DNA from: Siphonodentalium dalli
Lineage: Eukaryota; Mollusca; Scaphopoda; Gadilida; Siphonodentaliidae
DNA length: 64,000 bases
Assembly (NCBI GenBank): GCA_032622095.1
Contig: CP136064.1
Location: 261,807,863 to 261,871,862, forward strand
Reading direction: 5' to 3'
In this document: piece by piece, positions 26,301 through 36,865 of the stretch
How positions within the stretch are numbered: the first letter of the stretch is position 1
How the letters are laid out: every line of letters starts with the position of its first letter
The notes under the pieces: model-generated
What the model saw: the letters and a program-made list of their open reading frames with translations, nothing else
Database searches by the model: none
Told to the model about the DNA's origin: nothing
Translations under genes and position numbers: made by a program

Positions 26301-28470
26301 TTCCCTTCTATATGGCTGTGTTTGTATACACCGTCGGGTGGTACGCCATGGATGGCGGCAAACACTCTGGGTTTAAAATTAATAGGTCAGTATATTGCTA
26401 TGCAATGTTATAGTCCCTATATATAGTTTGCTGATATTAACATCCACATATGTACATGTACGTACACAGTCACAACTGATCCCGTCTATCTCAAATCGTA
26501 AATGTATTATTTTTTAAAATAATTATTGGCATCGCGTATGATCGATACCTGCAGAATATATCCCACTAGGACATTGGTATCCATATTATTCATGCTGTTG
26601 TCGTCATACAAACAAAACAACCACAATCATGCCTGATTAGTTCCACAGATTTGTATTGAAGTGCTCTAAATTGATGACAAAGTACGACACATACTCTTCG
26701 TTAAAATATGCAGTCGAAAATGGCGAATCAAGAAGGATGATCTTGGATTCATCGATGTGGCTGGAAAATATTTTAATTCGGCCGTTTCCGAAAATAAAAA
26801 TACTGACAGACATAGGGATTACGACATGGTTCAATGAGAGTATTCTAAAGGAACGGCATATAAATAATATAATTGTGAAATTGCCTCGTAATATTGTGGG
26901 ATAAGTGGAATTAACTTTTATTTTATATATCTAAAGGAACAGTAACTCCTGCATGCAAACTACGTATGTCCGCGCTGCGTGACATTCGCATACATTTGGA
27001 GACAGCATGGCGTTTATTAAAATAATTCATATGCCGCCTATATGGAGGAAGCTTTTATTTTATGTAATCTTGTGATATATTTCTATAATACCATATGGGC
27101 GCACAAAACCTAAATTAAACAGTAAAATATAATATAGACGCATAAACAAACTCAAATGTTAATGTCGATGCGTACGTGCACATGTACGTCAGTGAGATAT
27201 CCCGAATTTAAGTAGTCTTGTTGATTTGCTACGATGCTGGTGGGTATATACCACGGAGTTGAAATATGCTGATATGGTAAACTGATTCTGTTAAGAAAAT
27301 GTACCGTTATTCTTTCGGAACATACATGTTGCAGTGTCTGGATATATATACAATAACGGAACAATTTCTTAACACCAATATTTGTCACTACCAGCACAAT
27401 GGCAAGTCAGCAGGACCCACCAGCATCAGATAGCAGGATAACAAATTAGCAGGATAACTTAACCGGGATGGAAAGTGTTTGCCTTGCAATGACTGAACCT
27501 TGAAATCAGCTCTATCTCACCTATGACATACATGCACTGTGTCACACTTATAGTAAGGTGGCCACTTTCACCGCTGTGGCCTGCTCCCACAACTATTGAT
27601 ACACACGGAGTTACCATAGATCACATCCCTGTCGACGCGCCCGTGACCTGACGGGTGTCACCTTGTTGTCTCGATGTCCGTTTCGATATAGATTGGTGTG
27701 GGTGTGTATAGATGATGATCGCCGCTCTTCATTGCTATAAATATTCATTTAACACTGGATCGCCCTGGTTATTTGGTCATGTGGTCTTAGCAGCATCAGT
27801 TCGCCATATCAGCAGCATGAGTCTGCATGACAGTTCACCTGATCCCACCAGCATCATAGCAAATTAGCAAGACCATTTAACCAGTGAGTGGTTATTATAT
27901 CACACCATCGTTGACTGACTGTTAGCCTATTTTAATCTGTTGTGTACACTCGGGCGATTTATATTGGTCCACCGGGAGGTGTCAATTACATTGGCTAATG
28001 CCCATGAAGTGATAATTTCGTCTGACGCGTGTCTGTTCCCGGGTGTCCCATCGCAGCCGGCATTTCATTAACAAAATTTGTGCATCTATTTACAATGCAT
28101 AATATATATATTTACATGAATTATATTCAACTATGGTCGTATGGTATGTATACATTTTATTATCTCGGAAATTATAAGGAGCAGAGCATCGAAAATTGGA
28201 CCGTATGCACACCTCGATGTACCCTACTGCCCACGGGCATCAAAAACTTGTGTCCGCGCTTTCCCTGAGGAGATCCGCCCATAAATAGGGACACACTATA
28301 CACCAGGATGAATAAACCGAGTTTTTGTTTTTTTTATAAATCCATCGCTCTAAATTTTTTATTTCATATTCCGAATTAGACGAGTGATCCGGACCCGAAT
28401 ATACCGCTCAAAAATGATTTTCGGCAGGACTTTCCGCATTACGGGGTACGGAAATATTGCACCTATTTCC
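23381..28470. other. AT-rich intergenic sequence, no gene recognised
   Basis: About 5.1 kb with only short frames lacking domains. Minor structure includes a duplicated segment of about 26 bp (AAGTGCTTTT.AAGATGCATT) at 25952-26005. A weakly repeated phrase (CCACCAGCATCA...ACAAATTAGCA) occurs at about 27418-27450 and 27845-27870. No exon, RNA gene or transposon end was recognised. Confidence 0.6.
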
Positions 28471-28474
28471 CCGC

Positions 28475-29460
28475 CAAATCCAAACCGGCTAATTAAAGAG
28501 CAAGATAATGTCGTAGCAGGTACGTTGACTGTATGTACGTCCCAATAGTTTGACCACTATACTTTTAAAGTAACCTGCCCAACGGAGAATGCGAGTCGGG
28601 GTGGGTTGAGACTTTAGGAATATTCCACGAAAATTGCAAAGGGGGGGAATTCAAACATCGAGATAAATTTTGTTTGACGTGTACATCTGATGGGTAGTGT
28701 TCACACGCATCTACGGTGCGATTTTCTAATTTTCAGATGGAACGGTTTACTCGTGACAACGCTATATAACATAAATATGTATACTTAAGTAGTCTATCAC
28801 TAACCTATTTTTAGCCCCAAATCCAAACGGGCTAATGAAGGAGCGAGTTTGATGCATGTAAGCCGGTATACCGTAGGTACGCCTTCAAAATTTGACCTCT
28901 CTACTATAAACGCAACCTGCTCAACGGAGTGTTTGTGTCGGGGTGGGTTCAGATTTGGCAAATTCCAGCGAAAATCAAATGGGGAAAATTACTCCGAAAA
29001 TCAGATATTGAGATAAAAACTTTTCGACGAGTGGATGTGATTAGTAGTATCTAAACGCAAGATTAGTACACTTTTCAAAGTTTCAGAGTGGACGGTTTAA
29101 CCCTGGTAGCGTGTAACGTTGTTAACGGGTGATATATATTATCAAATTCAAACCCAATCTTTATGACGCAAATTCAAACGGAGTTATCAAGGAGCAAGGC
29201 AAATGCATGAATATGTTCACCGATATACTATAGGTATGTCCGCTCTACTATAAAAGTAACATGTCCAACGGAGAGGTCACGTACGCCCCGGGGAGGGTCA
29301 AGGCCTTTGGCAAATACCACCGAAACTCGTAAACGGGGAAAAAATGGCAAATCGCGAATCAAGTGTTTTATATTTTGAACACTGCATGTGTTTGGTAGTA
29401 TATAAGGACAACGTTAGTTTCAGAGCGGACGAGTAAGCACTCAGCTAGCATTATCGATTG
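28475..29460 (+). repeat. Ancient ~345-bp tandem repeat, three diverged units
   Basis: Units begin near 28475, 28816 and 29166 with AAATCCAAAC.GGCTAAT-type sequence. Shared landmarks follow in the same order: TACGTAGGTACG-like, CTACTATAAA.G.AACCTG, CAACGGAG, CGGGGTGGGTT and CGAAAA...GGGGAAA. Identity is low, so the duplication is old. No reading frame spans it. Confidence 0.6.
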
Positions 29461-29826
29461 TGATATAGTTATCTCTCGATTACAGTTAACTCTATTACAA
29501 AGACGTTAATGACTATAGGACTATAGTGTAGCGATGACGCACTGAAATACTAATTAATTAATTAACCAAGCGGTCTTTCCTCCCCCATTAAAACTAAAAG
29601 ATTCTGAATCCGAAACTGAAAGAACTATCCAATAAATGTGAAATAACAGAGTTATGGTACCTTAATATGCTTTACACCCTTTTGATCTACATGTCGATTA
29701 CGATATAATCAGACACGCCAAATTTCGTGACCGTTGAAATTGATATGGGCGTCTGGGGGAGGGGTTATAATTAGCTCTAAAATATATCCCTACCGAATAA
29801 AAATGAACTGATTGGCTGGGATGAAT
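29461..29826. other. Intergenic sequence with nothing recognised
   Basis: AT-rich; no frame, repeat or RNA signature identified. Confidence 0.5.
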
Positions 29827-29892
29827 GGTGGCTCAGTTGGTCACGACCATGGTGCAATAGACTGTTATTAAGCATCTACGGTGGGTCGAACC
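29827..29892 (+). repeat. tRNA-like relic (possible SINE head)
   Basis: GGTGGCTCAGTTGG matches an RNA polymerase III A box. GTGGGTCGAACC, about 45 bp further on, resembles a B box. The stems do not close into a cloverleaf, so this is at best a decayed tRNA-derived SINE promoter. Confidence 0.3.
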
Positions 29893-31536
29893 AAATGACA
29901 TAAACCTTTGGAATATATATCTCATTTAGAAATGTCAATGCAAGTCCACCATCGGATCACAAAACACCGATATCTATTCGCCCGAAGAGGATCACACCTA
30001 TACGCATAACACACACATGGAATGGGATACCATGGAAGTATATCTGATTCCATGAAATCTGACTTCTAGTTTGTTAGTGCCCTTTTAAGACATGCGATGT
30101 TAACGGATCCCGGAGACCTATCTAATTAGACTCACTGGGATAAATGACCCATACGTAGATAATAGTAAATAGTAATAACATGATTTTGTCGGCTGTCATG
30201 GTTAATTAATTAATGTCGTAATCGGAACATCTGGTTACTGTGTTTTTTTATTGCTGGTATTGCAAATGCGAATTATGAGTATCGAGTTACAATATAAGTT
30301 CATTCGTGACCGTAGTTTGCGTTTTATTGAGAACATAAGACACAATACATAACTACACGATATAGTAACTACAGTCTACACCCATCGGTGCGAGTGAAAA
30401 GTGATCGAAATTCCTGATGTGAAATACAATAAGAATGACCATCACGAATTTACCGATCTACTGTGCTTTAATGTACTTCACTTGGTACTGTAGGTACTGA
30501 GCGAAACGAAATAAAATATATTTAATATGGAATTAATTGGTATCATAAGACTGCACAGTACATACAATCATGCATACATGTGACAATCCATAAATATCAT
30601 ACTATTTCCTGGAATCGAAAGGAAACACATATAACTATGAACAAAGCAGAAGATACATTCTGCACTTTCAGGCGAACTCGGTCAATGGGGAAAGTTACAC
30701 GATGACGTTGTTCGTCGATTTTCGTTGAAATCGACACGGTGCCACCTTATGAATGAAATGAACAACTATGAAATGGACACGCGTCCCATATAGTATTTAT
30801 ACTCCAAATTACGATTGGCGTCCATTCTTTAGACGAACCGTTCTGTACGGAGTGTAATTATTGATAATCAAACCAGGAAATACAAGCTAATGTTAATATT
30901 ATTTGCAGTGAATACCAGGGAATCACAGCTACCCTTACGTGAGTTGAATTCTTTGGTTCATTAATTAAGCTAGCGTGTGATGATATTAAACCATGTGTAG
31001 TAGAGCTGATTTCCGGGTTGTAGATTTTCAAGAAGACTGATAGTCGGGGAATTTTTTTACTATGTCATAAATCAATTTCATATCAATTACTAGTTCATAT
31101 CACCTTCCGATAATTTGATTGGTTTGTTGACAAAAAGTGTGTTCTGATTGGCTGAATGGCAGCTGGGGCCGAGACTAAATGCAGGTCAAATTCGTGCGCG
31201 TCAAATACACGAATCAACGCGATGCCGAAATTCTCGGAATTATAATCTTGAAATATATAGTTTTGGACATTGTTATACGATAAATAGAATATGTAATTCA
31301 TATTTATCTAATAAATATACGATATAATGTCACAAACTGAGAACAGAATAGCGCACTATATCTTCGCGTGCATATTATTTCTGCTAGTTCATCAGGTGTA
31401 ATTGGGCTTCCGGTGCAATGAAGTGACGTCACATTAACCTTTTGCTGTCGATGTCATAGCTATTTAGTGATTTGTGTGCGTTTTGGACATCATAATAAAT
31501 TTATAGGTGTCATATGATAAATAGAATATGTAATTC
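29893..31536. other. AT-rich intergenic sequence, no gene recognised
   Basis: Only short frames without domain signatures. A phrase ATAAATAGAATATGTAATTC occurs at about 31282 and again at about 31517, a partial direct repeat leading into the 423-bp array. Confidence 0.5.
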
Positions 31537-31583
31537 GTGTTTCTCTCAGATGATATTTCATAAATATCATATGAGAGAAACAC
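31537..31583. repeat. Imperfect palindrome next to the 423-bp array
   Basis: GTGTTTCTCTCA and its complement TGAGAGAAACAC bracket ATATTT/AAATAT. The result is an inverted repeat of about 47 bp with a short loop, lying 23 bp before the first array unit. Confidence 0.7.
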
Positions 31584-31817
31584 TCATTTCAATATATATA
31601 TATATGAACACTCATACTGAGTCCGTGCCTCCATAACTCTGACATATATATATACGCCAGTACCAGTAATCGTATGGTCACAGATGCAATTTCGGAGGAA
31701 GTGCATTGCCATGTTTCCAGAATGGCAGATTAAGAATTTCGAAGGCAGTGGGTTCGAACCCATGTTCAGACTGATACGCTTCCTAACTCTCGGTGAAAGG
31801 GCTTCCTTTTTAAGGAT

Positions 31818-31908
31818 GTCCCCGTAGCCGAGGTGGTTAGGTCGTGGATACGATCATCACAGTCTGGGCTAGACGAGGTTGGCGCGGGTTCGAACCCCGG
31901 CATGGATG
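31818..31908 (+). repeat. tRNA-like (Leu/Ser-type) block, unit 1
   Basis: TAGCCGAGGTGGTTAG is an excellent class II (Leu/Ser) A box and GCGGGTTCGAACCCC an excellent B box. They are spaced as in a tRNA with a long variable arm. The acceptor halves (GTCCCCG and CATGGAT) pair only partly, so a functional tRNA is unlikely. It is best read as a tRNA-derived pol III promoter or SINE head carried in the tandem array. Confidence 0.5.
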
Positions 31909-32242
31909 AAAATCGAGACCGGTTTTCAAGCTTGATTTGGTTTGAGGAACATCTCAATGTGCCATTCCGATCGACACATGGCCATTTCGATAAGAAATGA
32001 GAATTTGTTCACGCAAATATGAAGCAATGAACACTCATACTGAGTCCGTGCCTCCATAACTCTGACATATATATATATACGCCAGTACCAGTAATCGTAT
32101 GGTCACAGATGCAATTTCGGAGGAAGTGCATTGCCATGTTTCCAGAATGGCAGATCAAGAATTTCGAAGGCAGTGGGTTCGAACCCATGTTCAGACTGAT
32201 ACGCTTCCTAACTCTCGGTGAAAGGGCTTCCTTTTTAAGGAT

Positions 32243-32333
32243 GTCCCCGTAGCCGAGGTGGTTAGGTCGTGGATACGATCATCACAGTCTGGGCTAGACG
32301 AGGTTGGCGCGGGTTCGAACCCCGGCATGGATG
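32243..32333 (+). repeat. tRNA-like block, unit 2
   Basis: Same block as at 31818 with intact A and B boxes; co-amplified with the 423-bp unit. Confidence 0.5.
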
Positions 32334-32665
32334 AAAATCGAGACCGGTTTTCAAGCTTGATTTGGTTTGAGGAACATCTCAATGTGCCATTCCGATCGAC
32401 ACATGGCCATTTCGATAAGAAATGAGAATTTGTTCACGCAAATATGAAGCAATGAACACTCATACTGAGTCCGTGCCTCCATAACTCTGACATATATATA
32501 TACGCCAGTACCAGTAATCGTATGGTCACAGATGCAATTTCGGAGGAAGTGCATTGCCATGTTTCCAGAATGGCAGATCAAGAATTTCGAAGGCAGTGGG
32601 TTCGAACCCATGTTCAGACTGATACGCTTCCTAACTCTCGGTGAAAGGGCTTCCTTTTTAAGGAT

Positions 32666-32756
32666 GTCCCCGTAGCCGAGGTGGTTAGGTCGTGGATACG
32701 ATCATCACAGTCTGGGCTAGACGAGGTTGGCGCGGGTTCGAACCCCGGCATGGATG
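32666..32756 (+). repeat. tRNA-like block, unit 3
   Basis: Same block with intact A and B boxes. Confidence 0.5.
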
Positions 32757-33088
32757 AAAATCGAGACCGGTTTTCAAGCTTGATTTGGTTTGAGGAACAT
32801 CTCAATGTGCCATTCCGATCGACACATGGCCATTTCGATAAGAAATGAGAATTTGTTCACGCAAATATGAAGCAATGAACACTCATACTGAGTCCGTGCC
32901 TCCATAACTCTGACATATATATATACGCCAGTACCAGTAATCGTATGGTCACAGATGCAATTTCGGAGGAAGTGCATTGCCATGTTTCCAGAATGGCAGA
33001 TCAAGAATTTCGAAGGCAGTGGGTTCGAACCCATGTTCAGACTGATACGCTTCCTAACTCTCGGTGAAAGGGCTTCCTTTTTAAGGAT

Positions 33089-33179
33089 GTCCCCGTAGCC
33101 GAGGTGGTTAGGTCGTGGATACGATCATCACAGTCTGGGCTAGACGAGGTTGACGCGGGTTCGAACCCCGGCATGGATG
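33089..33179 (+). repeat. tRNA-like block, unit 4
   Basis: Same block; one G-to-A change just before the B box (GTTGACGCGGG instead of GTTGGCGCGGG). Confidence 0.5.
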
Positions 33180-33511
33180 AAAATCGAGACCGGTTTTCAA
33201 GCTTGATTTGGTTTGAGGAACATCTCAATGTGCCATTCCGATCGACACATGGCCATTTCGATAAGAAATGAGAATTTGTTCACGCAAATATGAAGCAATG
33301 AACACTCATACTGAGTCCGTGCCTCCATAACTCTGACATATATATATACGCCAGTACCAGTAATCGTATGGTCACAGATGCAATTTCGGAGGAAGTGCAT
33401 TGCCATGTTTCCAGAATGGCAGATCAAGAATTTCGAAGGCAGTGGGTTCGAACCCATGTTCAGACTGATACGCTTCCTAACTCTCGGTGAAAGGGCTTCC
33501 TTTTTAAGGAT

Positions 33512-33602
33512 GTCCCCGTAGCCGAGGTGGTTAGGTCGTGGATACGATCATCACAGTCTGGGCTAGACGAGGTTGGCGCGGGTTCGAACCCCGGCATGGA
33601 TG
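33512..33602 (+). repeat. tRNA-like block, unit 5
   Basis: Same block with intact A and B boxes; last complete copy before the (TA)n tract. Confidence 0.5.
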
Positions 33603-33757
33603 AAAATCGAGACCGGTTTTCAAGCTTGATTTGGTTTGAGGAACATCTCAATGTGCCATTCCGATCGACACATGGCCATTTCGATAAGCAATGAGAATTT
33701 GTTCACGCAAATATGAAGCAATGAACACTCATACTGAGTCCGTGCCTCCATAACTCT

Positions 33758-33759
<2 letters not shown>

Positions 33760-33802
<43 letters not shown>

Positions 33803-35176
33803 TTTTTTGTTTTTTTGTTTTTTTTGTTTTTTTATTCCATTTTGAATAGGAATAATAATCATATCCTCTACAACATATCCACAATCCGATAAATCCGCTT
33901 AGAGCAAAATGTTCTATTCAAAATGACATCCATGATGACAATTGGCTTTAGGTGCACCAACTATCGCCAAGTTTATGATCGTGGAAAATAATATTAACAT
34001 ATATTCTCCTGTTTTCAGATTTTCCCGGCCAATGCCTGTATGTTGCAGCAAGGGTCATGGATTGTACTGGTGACAACAATTCGACTGGTGATCACGCATG
34101 TCGGAAATGAAGCACATCACCATATAATACGTGCAATGCTGATATTCCATACCAGGTACGTAGCATACACTGTATACGTATATGAACAGTTGTCCAATGT
34201 CTTTAAGTTGTTAGATATTCATAAAACCAATTTTGGTAAAAGAAGTACATAAGACCATAAGCTCACGTGGAGGCATTTAGGGTGCGTTCTAAAAACAATT
34301 TATAATGTAACACTTTTCTTGTGTTCGCAGCATAAAATGGTAAGCCGAGTACTGACTTCTGTGATTTAATTTGGCTTCCAATAACCATTGAACAAGAATC
34401 TGCGTGTGAGACTAAAATAATGTGCGTGTGAGACTAATAATTTTTTATATTGAATTTTTCAATATTTTTTCACAAAGCATTGTGTGTTAGTATTACTGTA
34501 CTTCTTATCGACCACTTAATTATTTTTAAAAATGTTTGAGCCAGCTGTTCTTTAATCTATATCATATTCCTCAGTACACTCTTATAACTAATGCGTGTAG
34601 AAACGATTACACATCAAATGTGTAAACCCGGTTAATACACATAGCAATGTGTAGTTTTACATACAAATACATTGACCAGTGCCGTTCTACACATAATGTG
34701 TATATTTTGTTACACGCAATTGTGTAAGAACGTCGAGCATGCGCATTGCGATGCCTTCAGTTTCATAGTCTGCTACGTGACGGCCATATTGTTTGAGTAT
34801 ATTTTTTGGAATACAATCTACAGCGATCGTAGACAAGGATGTAAGTTCGGAATTCCAATGTGTGGGTATAGTATTAATAGTATATGAGGATTTATTTGTT
34901 AAAACTTTCATGGCGATTACTGCGCTTAGACTCTTGTTATGATTGTTGTAATAATACTAATATTATGCAATCACGACTCGACCCTGGTTTGTTCATTCAA
35001 AGCAAAAACTCACAGTACAGAACAAAATACTACATCCCACTATGCGCCATGAAAGTTTTAACATATAAATCTGCATATATCTTTAATACTATACCCACAG
35101 GTCGGACTACTGAAGTTGCATTTCTTGTCTACGAACTGTGTGTGTAAGAACCTACACAAAATGTGTAAGGGATATG
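33760..35176 (+). repeat. Segmental duplication, copy A
   Basis: 33760-33974 ((TA)n, T-rich tract, then ATTCCATTTTGAATAGG...) matches 43900-44119. 33975-35176 matches 48079-49278 with only a few substitutions. Relative to copy B, a 3.96-kb internal segment is absent. The left edge lies in the (TA)n tract and the right edge inside a TGTGTA-rich inverted-repeat element. Its small reading frames (for example 34040-34252) are repeated in B and carry no recognisable domain. Confidence 0.88.
34577..35176 (+). mobile_element. TGTGTA-rich inverted-repeat element, copy 1 (right end missing)
   Basis: Starts CACTCTTATAACTAATG like the complete copy at 48681 and contains many TGTGTA/TACACA words, but stops at GGGATATG, about 200 bp before the expected right terminus. 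The truncation point equals the right edge of duplication copy A. Confidence 0.65.
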
Positions 35177-35908
35177 GCCCAAAATTCCTTATAGCGAAAT
35201 AATGGCAAATACGTGTCCGAGGGGTGTATCTCATGCATGTCTCGACCGCCATCTCAATGGCAACACATCATTAAACAGGGGTCTTATGGCGAATATATAT
35301 CACATAGAAAAATCCGGTTGGCTTCCTTATATTTCACAAATGGGAGGTTTGAGTGACAAAATTGGCTGTTTTTGGGATGTCCGTTATTGGGTATCCGATT
35401 TCATGAGCTCAGAAACTTGAGTAATCCGTTACTATATTATACAAGTCCTATGTAATTATCTCACTTGTATGACCGATTTTCGCATTAAAAACCAATTATT
35501 CTATAACGTTACTATATTTGGAAGCAGTCCACCATGGTATGTTGTCCGTGAAAACGGTGCTTTCTCCGTTACCATCAATTTAAATCGTCATAACTGACAG
35601 ATACAACTTGCTGTACGTGCCTAATTTTATACAAAGAAACGCAGTATCACGTGTAACCTGGGGAACATATAGCTCTAAATGCAAATGAATCATATGTAGA
35701 AATAACGAGAGATGAGTTGCCACTCCCAAAAAGGTTTATTTAAGGATGTTTTCTCCGTTACCACCATAAAACATAGAAAATCGACGATTTAACTCCAACT
35801 GCTAATCTCATCTGACGGAACGTCTATCAAGCCCAATATATCACGTGAGCATGTTGAAATTAATATCACAAGACTTTTGTATATGGTTGTAAACAATATG
35901 CGGTTTTC
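35177..35908. other. Unique spacer before the Penelope-like elements
   Basis: AT-rich, no domain-bearing frame. It holds two similar phrases, TTTCTCCGTTACCA at 35559 and 35751, otherwise nothing recognised. Confidence 0.5.
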
Positions 35909-35920
35909 TCCTCGATAGGT

Positions 35921-36802
35921 ACACGAGTTGGCGTCCAAACTCATACAAACAAACGTGGTCGGTCACCCTCCCCTCCCCCACTAATCGCTCGCCAGCTTCA
36001 ATTTCAGGATAGTCCAGCCAGGGATCAGACAACGTCGTCGTCTGTGAGATCCACACCAAAACGCGCCAAAGCCACACCACAGCCACAGAGACCTGCACCA
36101 AAACCACGGACGTCACGCATATCCACTCCACCAAATACATCACTTCAAAATTCACCAGCCAAGAAAACAACACCACCAAAGCACATCTCTTCCAGCCCTC
36201 CTTCGCCTGTTGGTTCCATTGCTTCGATGACATCGCCAGCGATTTCAACATCATCACCATCGTATGCCGAGGTATTATCAACATCACCTAATGTATCCAA
36301 ATTTTATAAATTTCGTCAACCTGGCCCTAAGAAGGATTGGTCCTTCCCTAAACAGATAAAAAACCCTGTTGTTATTTTAGGCTCTTCTAATGTGTCCCGG
36401 ATCGATGTCGATCCTCCCAAAAATGTTTGTATTGCTTCTTACCCAGGTGGCAATTTAGGTCATTTCTGCAACATGGCCCACAAACTGAAATCGAAGCCAG
36501 AAAAGACACCTCGACACGTCATCATCAACATTGGCATCAACAACCGAGAGGACTGGAAGACAGACAACGACAAAGGCAAAACAGCAGGCACCACAGCTAA
36601 AAGCAGGGTAACTAACATGGTTAGTAATTTCCGAAAAGTTTTTCCTAATGCGACACTTCATTTTCAGGAAATAAATATCTCATTCAGTTTAGATTCTAGG
36701 GACCAGGATGTTCTGCGTGCCATTAACAGCCAAGCTCGTCAGACACAGAACCTCAAGGTCATACAGGCAATACCCCCCCCGCGACTTTCACGTGGAGAAT
36801 GA
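35921..36802 (+). pseudogene. SGNH-hydrolase-like ORF of PLE copy 1, frameshifted
   Basis: Same protein as the intact ORF in copy 2: a Pro/Ser-rich segment followed by an SGNH-like domain with GSSNVSR (block I), YPGGNLG (block II) and GINNRED (block III). A C-run near 36773 has eight Cs where copy 2 has seven. The frame shifts there, just before the DxxH block, and ends at 36802. The 5' end is cut off by the element's truncation. Function is inferred from motifs: an esterase-like accessory protein of the element, possibly inactive because block I reads GSS instead of GDS. Confidence 0.7.
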
Positions 36803-36865
36803 CAACATCCACTGGACATCACAGACGGCGGCGAAAATCGACCAAGGCTGGACCAACATCTTTAA

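Larger units (their letters stand above)
31606..33760 (+). repeat. 423-bp tandem array, five units plus partial sixth
   Basis: Units start with GAACACTCATACTGAGTC at 31606, 32029, 32454, 32877 and 33300, with a partial sixth at 33723. Four are 423 bp and one is 425 bp, because of a longer internal (TA)n. The units are nearly identical. Each contains a tRNA-like block, a second TGGGTTCGAACCCA palindrome and a TA microsatellite. The partial sixth unit runs into a long (TA)n tract. Confidence 0.93.

Noticed and set aside
31818-33602. Five functional tRNA-Leu/Ser genes
   Set aside because: A and B boxes are good, but the acceptor stem pairs poorly and the T stem has an outer mismatch, so they are better described as tRNA-like promoter units.
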